A stretch of 64,000 nt of DNA, taken from NCBI GenBank assembly GCA_035341665.1, contig DAOQVR010000004.1:124001-188000 (forward strand). Direction: 5' to 3'. Position 1 is the first letter of the stretch, and each line of letters starts with the position of its first letter. The DNA comes from DAOQVR01 sp035341665. Its GTDB lineage: Bacteria; Chloroflexota; Anaerolineae; JAAYZQ01. Below are positions 26,595 to 35,252 of this stretch, in pieces. The notes under the pieces are model-generated. The model was not told the DNA's origin. It worked only from the letters and a program-made list of their open reading frames with translations, and did no database searches. The position numbers and the translations under genes were made by a program.

Positions 26595-29500
26595 ATGGAG
26601 CGGAGACGATTCGCGATTGCGCTCGACCTGCTGTTGGCGGTCGTACTGGCGTTGGGAGGCGGCGCGCTGGGCCGGCGGGGGGTTGCCCAGGGCATCCAGC
26701 CGACACCTCCCAGCCCGGGGCAGGAATTCGTGCCCGGTGACGGCACAGCGATCCCTGGTCTGGACCACAAAGGCCCGGCCCCACAGGCCGGCGCCGACTT
26801 GGGCGCTGCGCTGGAGGATCCGGCGGCCGGCGGCACGCTCGACCCGGCCGCCCTGCAACAGACCGACTGGTTCGCCGATGTGATGGCCTACATTGAGTCG
26901 TCCGAGTACCACTTTTCTGCGCAGGAGGGGGGCGCGTGGGCCGCGCCGAACCGCGCACAGGACCTGCGCATCCTCCTGGACTCTGGCGGTGGGCTGAGTG
27001 TGAGCCCTCGCGGCGGCCGCAGTGGAGACGGTGCCCCGGAAGGCGAACCGGCTGCCTGGACCGCCTCCCTCCGCTTCTCTGGACACGGCTACGCCGCCTC
27101 CACCGAGGCCGCCGGGCCGGGCATCCGGCCGGCAGGCGCGCCGGAGAGCGTGACCGCCGAAGGCGGCCGCATCGAAGTGCGCTACGGCCCGGACCTGGTT
27201 GAGTGGTTCGTCAACAGTGCGGATGGCGTGGAGCAGGGCTTTACGCTCGCCTCGCCCCCGCCCGGCGCCGGGCAGGGATCGCTCGTGCTGGAGCTGGCCC
27301 TCTCGGGCAACCTGGTCCCCCGCATTGCCGGCGCGGACGCCGTCGAGCTTGCCGTCGCCGGGACGGACGCACTTCTCGTCTACGCCGGGTTGGTCGCCTA
27401 TGACGCCGGCGGCCTGCCACTGGCGGCCAGCTTTGATCTGCCCGCGGGGGGTGGGCTGCGCATTGTCCTCGAAGACGGCGGCGCCTCCTACCCCATCACC
27501 ATTGACCCCGTGCTGACCTGGCCTTGGGCGGCCGACCCTGCCGACCAGGCCAACGCCTGGCTGGGCTTGGCCGTCTCTACCGCCGGTGACGTCAACGACG
27601 ACGGCTACGACGATGTCCTCGTCGGCGCGCCCGGCTACGACAACGGCGCGGCTGACGAGGGCCGCGCCTACCTCTACCACGGCTCGCCGGCTGGACCCGT
27701 CTCGGCCCTCAACCAGGGACCCGGCTGGCAGGTGGGCGGCCAGGCAAGCGCCTACTTCGGCCTCTCGGTCGCCGGCGCAGGGGACGTGAACGGCGACGGC
27801 TACGACGAGGTGCTGATCGGCGCGCCCTACTTCGACACCGGACCCTACGACGAAGGGCGCGCCTTCCTTTTCTTTGGCGGGCAGACCGGGCTGACCCCGG
27901 TCGCCTGGACCGCCGACCCCACCGATCAAGTCGGCGCCGCCTTCGGCGCTGCAGTCAGCACCGCCGGCGACGTGAACGGCGACGGCTACGACGACATGCT
28001 CGTAGGCGCCCCAGAATTCAGCGAGCATGGGGCGGTATACCTCTACCTGGGAGGGCCGGGTAACCCGGCGCCGGCGGACGGGTGGCCGGCAGTGGGGGAG
28101 TATGCGAGCGCTCGCTTTGGGCAGGCGGTCGCGTCGGCAGGCGATGTGAACGGCGACGGCTACGGCGATATGCTGGTGGGCGCGCCCCAAAGAAGCACCT
28201 ACTTCATCAACGAGGGCGCGGCGTACCTCTTCCTCGGCGGCGCGCCGGCCCCCGATTCCACCTACGACTGGAGGGCCAGTCCCACCAACCAGACAGACGC
28301 TTTCTTTGGCGCCTCCCTGGCCGCCGCCGGCAACGTCGACCGCGACCGGTTGCGCACCGTGCGCCTGTTGTCGCAGGGCTTTGAGAGCGGCCTGATGCCG
28401 CCCAGCGGCTGGGAGAAGCGCTCGCTGGGCGACTCGCCGAACCAATGGATGATCGTCTACGCCGGGTCCTACCCCTGGGCCGTTCACTCGGGCAACTATG
28501 CCGCTTGGGTCAGCTACAACGGCCAATACGCCCAGGATGAGTGGCTCGTCAGCCCCGAGATCTCTATCCCAGTCGGCATCGAGCAACCCACCCTCGAGTT
28601 CTGGGCCCTCAGCGACACCTCCTTCCCCGGCGCCACGGTGACCGTGTACGCGACAGACGCTGACGGCACCCCCATCGCCACGCTGTGGGACATGATCGAC
28701 AACGAAACCTGGACCACCTTCGCGTACCGCCAGGTGTCGATCGACCTGTCGGTAGTCGCCGGCAGCCCCTTCCGCCTTGCCTGGCGGTATCACGGCCTGG
28801 ACGGGGAGAGCTTTGGCCTCGACGATATCCTGGTGTACGGCTACACGCCGGCCCCCGCGGCCGGCTACCCCGACGTCGTCATCGGCGCCCCCGGCTACAG
28901 CGGCCAGGCCGCAGGCGAGGGCCGCGCTTATGTCTACAGCGGAAACCCCTCCACCGGCCTGGACCTCCATCCCTACTGGTGGGCCGATCCCACCAACCAG
29001 GCCGCCGCCGGGTTCGGCTCCTCGGTCTCCGCCCTCGACCCTTCGACCGGCACCGGCGTCCTCGCCGGCTCGCCCAAGTACGACAACGGCGCCTACTGGG
29101 ACGAGGGCCGCCTCTACGTCTTTCCCGCCACGGCGGACGACGGCGTCCTGGGCGAGGAGTGGTACTGCACCAGCCAGGCGACTAACACCGCCGACGGTCG
29201 CTTCGGCCAGGTTGTGGCTCCCGCCGGCGACACGGACGGGGACGGCACGGCCGAGATCCTGGCCGGCGGCTACCGCAACAACTCGGCCGGCTACATCGCC
29301 CAGGAGGGTTACCTCTTCCAGTACGAGGTGAACCTGGGCAACTACCCGGTCTGCCAGCTCAGCTTCGTGGCGGGCCTTCATCCCACCGACCAGGACGATT
29401 CCGGCTTTGGCCTCTCCGCCTCTGCGGGCGATTTCAACGGCGACGGCTACGGAGACGTTATCGCCGGGGCCCACACCTTCGACGGAGCAAGTGCCGACGA

Positions 29501-32500
29501 GGGGCGCGTGTACGCCTACTACGGCTCGCCGCACGGCCTGCTCCCGCCCGCGGCCGAGACCTGGTATGTCGACCCGGCGGACCAGGAGGGGGCTCTCTTT
29601 GGTGCCTCCCTGTCTGCAGCCGGCGACGTCAACGGCGACGGCTACTCCGACATCGTCATCGGCGCGCACGGCTTCGACCAACCGGCCGCCGCGGATGCCG
29701 GTGCGGCCTTTGTCTACCTCGGCTCGCCCTCGGGCATGTCGTGGAAGCCTGCCTGGACCACCAGCGCGACGGGGCAGGCCGGGGCCCAGTTCGGGCGCTC
29801 GGCCGCCGGAGCGGGCGACGTCAACGGCGACGGTTATGCCGACGTCATTATCGGAGCACCCGGCTACTCCGGAGCGGCCGCCGAAACGGGGCGCATCGCC
29901 GTCTACCACGGCTCGTTCGCCGGCCTGGGCGAAAACCCCGAATGGGTCCTCGATGCCCCCTCCCCCGACCAGGCCTACTGCCGCTGGGGGTGGTCGGTCG
30001 GCACAGCAGGCGACCTCAACGGCGACGGCTACTCCGACGTCATCATCGGCACCCCCTACTACGACCCGGCCGGGTACCCCGATGCCGGCGTGGCCTTTGT
30101 CTACTACGGCTCTGCCGACGGTGTCACTCCCCCGCAGAATGGGCCGGGGTGGCAGGGCTATTACGCCGAATCGGGTGCCAGCTACGGCTATGCTGTCGGC
30201 ACGGCCGGCGACGTGAACGGTGACGGCTACTCCGACATCCTGATCGGCGTCCCGTATGCCGACAACTCCGCCCTGGGCGTGGTCGATGCCGGCGGAGCGC
30301 TGGTGTACTACGGCTCCGCCGGCGGCCCCGGCAACTGGGACAGCCCCGACTTTGCCTGGTACGAGGACCAGCCGGCTGCGAGCGCCGGTGCGGCGCTGAG
30401 CACCGCCGGCGACGTCGACGGAGACGGGTACGACGACTTGATCGTCGGCGCGTACGGCGCGGCGGACCTGGTGAAGGATAGTGTGCCGGTGGCCGAGGGG
30501 CTGGCCTACCTGTTCCGCGGCGCACCCGGCGGCCTGTACACCACCCCGGCCTGGACGGCCGGCCCGGCGAACCAGGAAGGCGCCCGGTTCGGCGCCGCCG
30601 TCGCCGGCGCCGGAGACGTGAACGGCGATGGCTTTGCCGACGTGGTCGTCGGCGCGCCCTACTTTGACCGCCGGCCCAGCGCGCAGGAAGACGAGGGGCG
30701 TTTCTACCTCTACCTCGGGAGCAGCGCCGGCCTCAGCGCCGACGCTTCCCCCGCGTGGGCCGCCGATCCTGCCGACGGCGACCTTTCGGGCGCCGGGCAC
30801 GCCGTGGGGACCGCCGGCGACGTGAACGGCGACGGCTTTGCCGACGTCTTTGTCAGCGCCGTGAACACGCTGCACGGCACATGCGGCGCCGGCGTTTACG
30901 TCTATCATGGCTCGGCCACCGGCATGCCGCCAGGCAACAGCCCAAGCTGGCACGCCACCGGGACCACCGGGCACAGCGAGGAGTGCTTCGGCTACTCGGC
31001 CGGCGCGGCCGGGGACGTCAACGACGATGGCTACGACGACCTCGTGGTCGGCGCGCCCAACTACGACGACAATGCCGACGGCAACCACAGCGACGGCGCG
31101 GTCTATGTCTACTTCGGCTCGATCGGCGGCCTCTCCGCCACGGTCGACTGGCTGAAGCTGGACCCCTCTGGCTCGGGCGCCGGCGCCTACTTCGGCTACG
31201 CCGTGGCCGGGGCCGGCGACGTGGACCGGGACGGCTATGCCGATATCGCCGTCGGCGCGCCCCGGTACTCCGGGGGCGGCTACTACGAGGAGGGGCGCGT
31301 CTACGTCTTCTACGGAAATGCGGCCGGCTTCGACGACCCACCCTGGTCCGACGACCGCTACAACCAGACCTCTGCAAGCTTGGGCAGCACCGTCGCCGCT
31401 GCCGGAGACGTGAACGGAGACGGCTACGCCGACGTCATCGCCGGCGTCCCGGGCTACTACTCAGGCAACTTCAAAGCCGCCGCCGTGCTCTACCAGGGCG
31501 CGGCCGGCGGCATGGTCAACACTCCCCTCTGGTCCTGGTATGGCTCGCCCACGGGCAGCCGCCAGGTGACCGCGGGCCTCGCCGGCGACGTAAACGGCGA
31601 CGGCTACGGGGACCTTCTCCTCGGGTCACCTGGCTTTGGAGGGGGCACCGGCCGGGCCTATCTCTACTACGGCTCGGGCAGCGGCCCGGCGCCCTACACA
31701 AGCCCCAGTTGGGCCACCTCGCCCAGCAGCGAGGGCGGCACCTACGGCGCCAACTTTGGCTGGTCGATGAGCACGGCCGGCGACGTCAACGGCGACGGCT
31801 ACGCAGACATCGTCGTTGGCGCGCCGTGGCTCGACGTGCAGCACGGTGACGAGGGCCGTGCCTACCTCTACTATGGTTCCGCCTCCGGCCCAGGCGCCGA
31901 CCCCGACTGGATCGCCGATCCGGCCGAGCAGGACGGCGCGTGGTTTGGCTTCTCGCTTGGCTTCGCCGGCGACGTCAACGGCGACGGCTTCTCCGACATC
32001 ATCGCCGGGTCCCCCGGCTGCGACGCCTCCTTCAGCGACGACGGGCGCGCCTACCTCTTCTATGGCCGGCCCGGCGGCCTGGGGCTGACTCCCGTGACCC
32101 GTGCGAGCCCTCAGCCGCACTCATACGCCCACTTCGGCTTCTCGGTCGCCGGCGGCGGCGACGTGAACGGCGACGGCTACTCCGACGTGCTGGTCGGGGC
32201 CTACAAGTTCGACCCCGGCACCGGCGCCGAGGGCCGGGTGTTCGCCTTCCACGGCACGCCCCAGGGGCTTGCGCAGTACTCCGCGTGGAGCACTGCACCG
32301 ATCAACAACCCCAACGCCATGCTGGGCAGGTCGCTCGGCACGGCCGGTGACGTGAACGGTGACGGCTATGCCGACATCATCATCGGGGCCCCGGGCTACT
32401 CATCGGAGACCACCGTCGAAGTAGGGCGCGTCTACATCTACCACGGCTCGCCCGCTGGCCTGAGCACGGACCCCAACTGGGTTCTCGACGGCCCCTTTGC

Positions 32501-34595
32501 CAACCAAAACAACTCCCTTTGGGGTTGGTCCCTCGGCACGGCCGGCGACGTGAACGGCGACGGCTATTCCGACGTACTCATCGGCACCCCCTTCTGCGAC
32601 CCCGCCGGCTACCCCGACTCGGGCACGGCCTGGCTGTACTACGGCTCCGCAGCCGGAGTGACTCCCCCGCAGGACGGTGCCGCATGGGAGGGTTACTACA
32701 TGGAGGCCAACGCTGGATTTGGGTATGCTGTCGGCACGGCGGGCGATGTGAACGCCGATGGCTATGCCGACATCGTGATCGGCGTCCCCAACGCGAACAA
32801 CGCCGCCCTCAATCTGGCGGGCGCCGGCGCCGCTCTCGTGTACTACGGCTCCGCCGGCGGCCTGGCTCTCTGGGACAGTCCCGACTGGGCTTGGTACGCG
32901 GACCAGGCCTTCGCCCTCGCCGGCAGGGCAGCGAGCACAGCCGGCGACGTCAACGGGGACGGCTACTCGGACATTGTCGTCGGCGCATTCGCCTACGACA
33001 CCACACTGGCTGACGACGAGGGCCGCGCCTATGTCTTTCATGGCTCAGCCAGCGGGCTGCACAACGCCCCCGCCTGGTACGCCGACCCGGCCGACCAGGA
33101 AGCCGCCAGCTTCGGGTCGACCGTGGCCACAGCCGGCGATGTGAACGGCGATGGCTACTCCGACATCGTGGTGGGCGCGCCACACTACCTCCACGAGGAC
33201 GGGGGCCGCGCCTATCTCTACTACGGGTCGGCCGGCGGCCTGACGGGCTCTGGCCTCGGCTCCGGCCAGGCCATGCCAGACTGGCAGGCGGGCGACGCCA
33301 GCCAGCCCTCTGCCGGCTTTGCCTCTTCCATCGCCTGCGCGGGCGACGTAGACGGCGACGGCTACTCGGATGTGGTGATCGGCGCGCCGGACTTTGACGG
33401 TGATGGGATCGACTGGGGCATGATCTACCTCTACTACGGCAACGGCGGCAGCCACCCGAACAGCGCGCCGCGCCAACGCCGCTTCGACGACTCGCAGCCG
33501 ATCGGTCCCCAGGGGCTGACCGCGCTCATCACCCAGGCCGTTGGCACCTACCGCCTCGACCTGCTGGGTCGCTCGCCCTTCGGCCGCGGCAGCGTGCGCC
33601 TCCAATGGGAGGTCAAGCGGCTGGACGAGCCCTTTGACGGCACAGGCCTCGTCGCACCCGATTCCTGGAACGAGAGCCTGGTCGGCGGCAGCCCCCTCAC
33701 CGGCATGGGCAGCGGCGCCGACCTGGGCGGCAACTACAAGTGGCGCGTCCGGGTCGTCGGGCGCAGCCCGCTGCCCTGGACCGGCCGCTGGTTCACCCCC
33801 TCCTTCAACAACCGCACCGAGGCCGACTTCCGCGTGCCCTTGACGGTCCGGCACCCGGTCAGCAACACCGGCTGGCAGCCCCTCGGCGGGACCCCCAACA
33901 AGGCCAACGTCGAGGAGCCCGGCACAATGGACGAGATCGCCGCGACGGTCCACCTGGACGGCCGCCAGCCGGAAGCCACCCCAGGCATGATCGACCGTTG
34001 GTACGAGCTCTCGGGAACCGGCAGCGGCTGGCGGGTCGAGATCTGCCTGCACTACGAGGACGCCGAGACCGGCGGCCGTGCCGAAGAGGAGTTCCGCCTC
34101 TGCCGCTGGGCGGGCACGGAGTGGGAGTGCAAGGAGCGCACGGCGAACAGCAGCACGCTGCGGAACCTTGTGTGCGGCGGTGACGTCACCGCCTTCTCCG
34201 ATTGGGTCATCAGCGATGCCACGCCAACGGGCGTAGTGATGCTTTCCTTTACCGCGAGGCCCGACCCGGCCGCCGGCGCGATCGTGGTCGCCTGGGAGAC
34301 CGCCTCGGAGCTAGATATCCTGGGCTTTAACCTGCACCGCAGCGAGAGCGGGGAGCCAGGCACCTACGCCCAGTTGAACGTGGAGCTGATCCCCAGCCAG
34401 GTCCCCCCCGGCAGCCCTTTTGGCGCAGCCTACGAGTGGGTCGACACAAGCGCCCTGCCCGGCCAGGTCTACTACTATCTGCTGGAAGCCGTCGACTTGA
34501 ACGGGAGCGGGGTCTGCTACGGCCCGGTGAACGCGCTGCTGCCGCTCGCGGGCGGCTATCTCGTGCACCTGCCCATGGTGCAAGGCAATCGCTGA
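26595..34595 (+). CDS. Giant secreted FG-GAP (integrin-alpha-like) beta-propeller protein
   Basis: 2,666 aa. A signal peptide (1-32) and an N-terminal module of about 280 residues are followed by 28 FG-GAP/VCBS blades of about 60 residues, most with the calcium loop DxNGDGYxD and the IGAP strand. Blade 5 is split by an inserted jellyroll-like domain of about 170 residues (choice-of-anchor J type, SQGFESGLMPPSGW to SFGLDDILVYG). Blade 6 is degenerate. After the propellers come about 380 residues with an immunoglobulin-like segment, and the protein ends GGYLVHLPMVQGNR. Such proteins are exported and bind ligands or surfaces; partner unknown. GGGGAGGAGAGGGG precedes the ATG. Confidence 0.9.
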   Translation: MERRRFAIALDLLLAVVLALGGGALGRRGVAQGIQPTPPSPGQEFVPGDGTAIPGLDHKGPAPQAGADLGAALEDPAAGGTLDPAALQQTDWFADVMAYIESSEYHFSAQEGGAWAAPNRAQDLRILLDSGGGLSVSPRGGRSGDGAPEGEPAAWTASLRFSGHGYAASTEAAGPGIRPAGAPESVTAEGGRIEVRYGPDLVEWFVNSADGVEQGFTLASPPPGAGQGSLVLELALSGNLVPRIAGADAVELAVAGTDALLVYAGLVAYDAGGLPLAASFDLPAGGGLRIVLEDGGASYPITIDPVLTWPWAADPADQANAWLGLAVSTAGDVNDDGYDDVLVGAPGYDNGAADEGRAYLYHGSPAGPVSALNQGPGWQVGGQASAYFGLSVAGAGDVNGDGYDEVLIGAPYFDTGPYDEGRAFLFFGGQTGLTPVAWTADPTDQVGAAFGAAVSTAGDVNGDGYDDMLVGAPEFSEHGAVYLYLGGPGNPAPADGWPAVGEYASARFGQAVASAGDVNGDGYGDMLVGAPQRSTYFINEGAAYLFLGGAPAPDSTYDWRASPTNQTDAFFGASLAAAGNVDRDRLRTVRLLSQGFESGLMPPSGWEKRSLGDSPNQWMIVYAGSYPWAVHSGNYAAWVSYNGQYAQDEWLVSPEISIPVGIEQPTLEFWALSDTSFPGATVTVYATDADGTPIATLWDMIDNETWTTFAYRQVSIDLSVVAGSPFRLAWRYHGLDGESFGLDDILVYGYTPAPAAGYPDVVIGAPGYSGQAAGEGRAYVYSGNPSTGLDLHPYWWADPTNQAAAGFGSSVSALDPSTGTGVLAGSPKYDNGAYWDEGRLYVFPATADDGVLGEEWYCTSQATNTADGRFGQVVAPAGDTDGDGTAEILAGGYRNNSAGYIAQEGYLFQYEVNLGNYPVCQLSFVAGLHPTDQDDSGFGLSASAGDFNGDGYGDVIAGAHTFDGASADEGRVYAYYGSPHGLLPPAAETWYVDPADQEGALFGASLSAAGDVNGDGYSDIVIGAHGFDQPAAADAGAAFVYLGSPSGMSWKPAWTTSATGQAGAQFGRSAAGAGDVNGDGYADVIIGAPGYSGAAAETGRIAVYHGSFAGLGENPEWVLDAPSPDQAYCRWGWSVGTAGDLNGDGYSDVIIGTPYYDPAGYPDAGVAFVYYGSADGVTPPQNGPGWQGYYAESGASYGYAVGTAGDVNGDGYSDILIGVPYADNSALGVVDAGGALVYYGSAGGPGNWDSPDFAWYEDQPAASAGAALSTAGDVDGDGYDDLIVGAYGAADLVKDSVPVAEGLAYLFRGAPGGLYTTPAWTAGPANQEGARFGAAVAGAGDVNGDGFADVVVGAPYFDRRPSAQEDEGRFYLYLGSSAGLSADASPAWAADPADGDLSGAGHAVGTAGDVNGDGFADVFVSAVNTLHGTCGAGVYVYHGSATGMPPGNSPSWHATGTTGHSEECFGYSAGAAGDVNDDGYDDLVVGAPNYDDNADGNHSDGAVYVYFGSIGGLSATVDWLKLDPSGSGAGAYFGYAVAGAGDVDRDGYADIAVGAPRYSGGGYYEEGRVYVFYGNAAGFDDPPWSDDRYNQTSASLGSTVAAAGDVNGDGYADVIAGVPGYYSGNFKAAAVLYQGAAGGMVNTPLWSWYGSPTGSRQVTAGLAGDVNGDGYGDLLLGSPGFGGGTGRAYLYYGSGSGPAPYTSPSWATSPSSEGGTYGANFGWSMSTAGDVNGDGYADIVVGAPWLDVQHGDEGRAYLYYGSASGPGADPDWIADPAEQDGAWFGFSLGFAGDVNGDGFSDIIAGSPGCDASFSDDGRAYLFYGRPGGLGLTPVTRASPQPHSYAHFGFSVAGGGDVNGDGYSDVLVGAYKFDPGTGAEGRVFAFHGTPQGLAQYSAWSTAPINNPNAMLGRSLGTAGDVNGDGYADIIIGAPGYSSETTVEVGRVYIYHGSPAGLSTDPNWVLDGPFANQNNSLWGWSLGTAGDVNGDGYSDVLIGTPFCDPAGYPDSGTAWLYYGSAAGVTPPQDGAAWEGYYMEANAGFGYAVGTAGDVNADGYADIVIGVPNANNAALNLAGAGAALVYYGSAGGLALWDSPDWAWYADQAFALAGRAASTAGDVNGDGYSDIVVGAFAYDTTLADDEGRAYVFHGSASGLHNAPAWYADPADQEAASFGSTVATAGDVNGDGYSDIVVGAPHYLHEDGGRAYLYYGSAGGLTGSGLGSGQAMPDWQAGDASQPSAGFASSIACAGDVDGDGYSDVVIGAPDFDGDGIDWGMIYLYYGNGGSHPNSAPRQRRFDDSQPIGPQGLTALITQAVGTYRLDLLGRSPFGRGSVRLQWEVKRLDEPFDGTGLVAPDSWNESLVGGSPLTGMGSGADLGGNYKWRVRVVGRSPLPWTGRWFTPSFNNRTEADFRVPLTVRHPVSNTGWQPLGGTPNKANVEEPGTMDEIAATVHLDGRQPEATPGMIDRWYELSGTGSGWRVEICLHYEDAETGGRAEEEFRLCRWAGTEWECKERTANSSTLRNLVCGGDVTAFSDWVISDATPTGVVMLSFTARPDPAAGAIVVAWETASELDILGFNLHRSESGEPGTYAQLNVELIPSQVPPGSPFGAAYEWVDTSALPGQVYYYLLEAVDLNGSGVCYGPVNALLPLAGGYLVHLPMVQGNR

Positions 34596-34615
34596 TCCGG
34601 CACATGCCTCTACGC

Positions 34616-34647
34616 AGACCTGGCAGGTTTAGAAGCCTGCCAGGTCT
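34616..34647. repeat. 32-bp palindromic element, copy 3
   Basis: Arms 34616-34630 and 34633-34647 pair at 14 of 15 positions; ends match copies 1 and 2. It lies between the convergent FG-GAP and DUF454 genes and may end both transcripts. Confidence 0.8.
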
Positions 34648-34685
34648 TTCGTCCCAACGCCCCGGCCGTCTCCCTCCTGCCTGCC

Positions 34686-34718
34686 GGTGCGGCGCGCCTG
34701 CCCTCGGTGCGCTGCACC
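34686..34718. repeat. Degenerate GGTGC-N3-GCACC units, third locus
   Basis: Units at 34686-34698 and 34706-34718, 20 bases apart, with a weaker third at 34738. The intervening CCTGCCCTCGGTGC matches the 20681-20690 locus. The second unit reaches the stop of the DUF454 gene. Confidence 0.55.
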
Positions 34719-35152
34719 TATCGCTCTCCTGCCTTCCGGTGCAATGCAGACTCGCGCATCGCGCCCTCCTCCCGCCCCGGCCGATACGTCTTGGTCGTGA
34801 CCAGGTGCACCGTCACGCCCACCGCAATCCCAAGCAGGATTGCTTTCAGCCACCACTGGGACACCACGAACCCCGCCGCGTAGCCGATCGTCAGCCACAA
34901 CAACGTGAGCGCAAGCACCTTGTGCCACAGCGCGATCCCCCGCCCCTCACGATAGTTCCGGATGTACGCTCCGAACCAGCGGTTGGTCAGTAGCCAGCGA
35001 TAGAACCGCTCTGAGCTGCGAGCGTAGCACACCGCCGCGAGGAGCAGGAGAGGCGTGGTCGGCAGTACCGGCACGAACAGGCCGAGTGTCGCCGAGGCCA
35101 CGCACAGCGTCCCGGCGGCGATCAACAGCGCTCGCGTCACTCTACTTCTCAT
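34718..35152 (-). CDS. DUF454 (YbaN-like) membrane protein
   Basis: 144 aa from ATG 35152 with AGGAG upstream; the open frame runs 54 codons further but is low complexity. It shows the DUF454 signature: LGLFVPVLPTTPLLLLAAVCYARSS, then SERFYRWLLTNRWFG and a pair of C-terminal membrane helices. Small inner-membrane proteins of unknown function. Stands alone. Confidence 0.88.
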   Translation of the reverse strand: MRSRVTRALLIAAGTLCVASATLGLFVPVLPTTPLLLLAAVCYARSSERFYRWLLTNRWFGAYIRNYREGRGIALWHKVLALTLLWLTIGYAAGFVVSQWWLKAILLGIAVGVTVHLVTTKTYRPGREEGAMRESALHRKAGER

Positions 35153-35252
35153 GCATGCACTCCTGGAGAACCATCGGACCCGGCTGCAGCCCTCTGGGGC
35201 AGCCCGGCACCCGAGCGTGGGCCGATCATCTGCGCCCCGTCCCTTAGCTGCG

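Noticed and set aside
26313..31088. 1,591-codon open frame on the minus strand opposite the FG-GAP gene
   Set aside because: It is the antisense of a repeat-rich, GC-biased gene; its composition is Gly/Val/Ala/Arg with no domain, and it mirrors the blade period.
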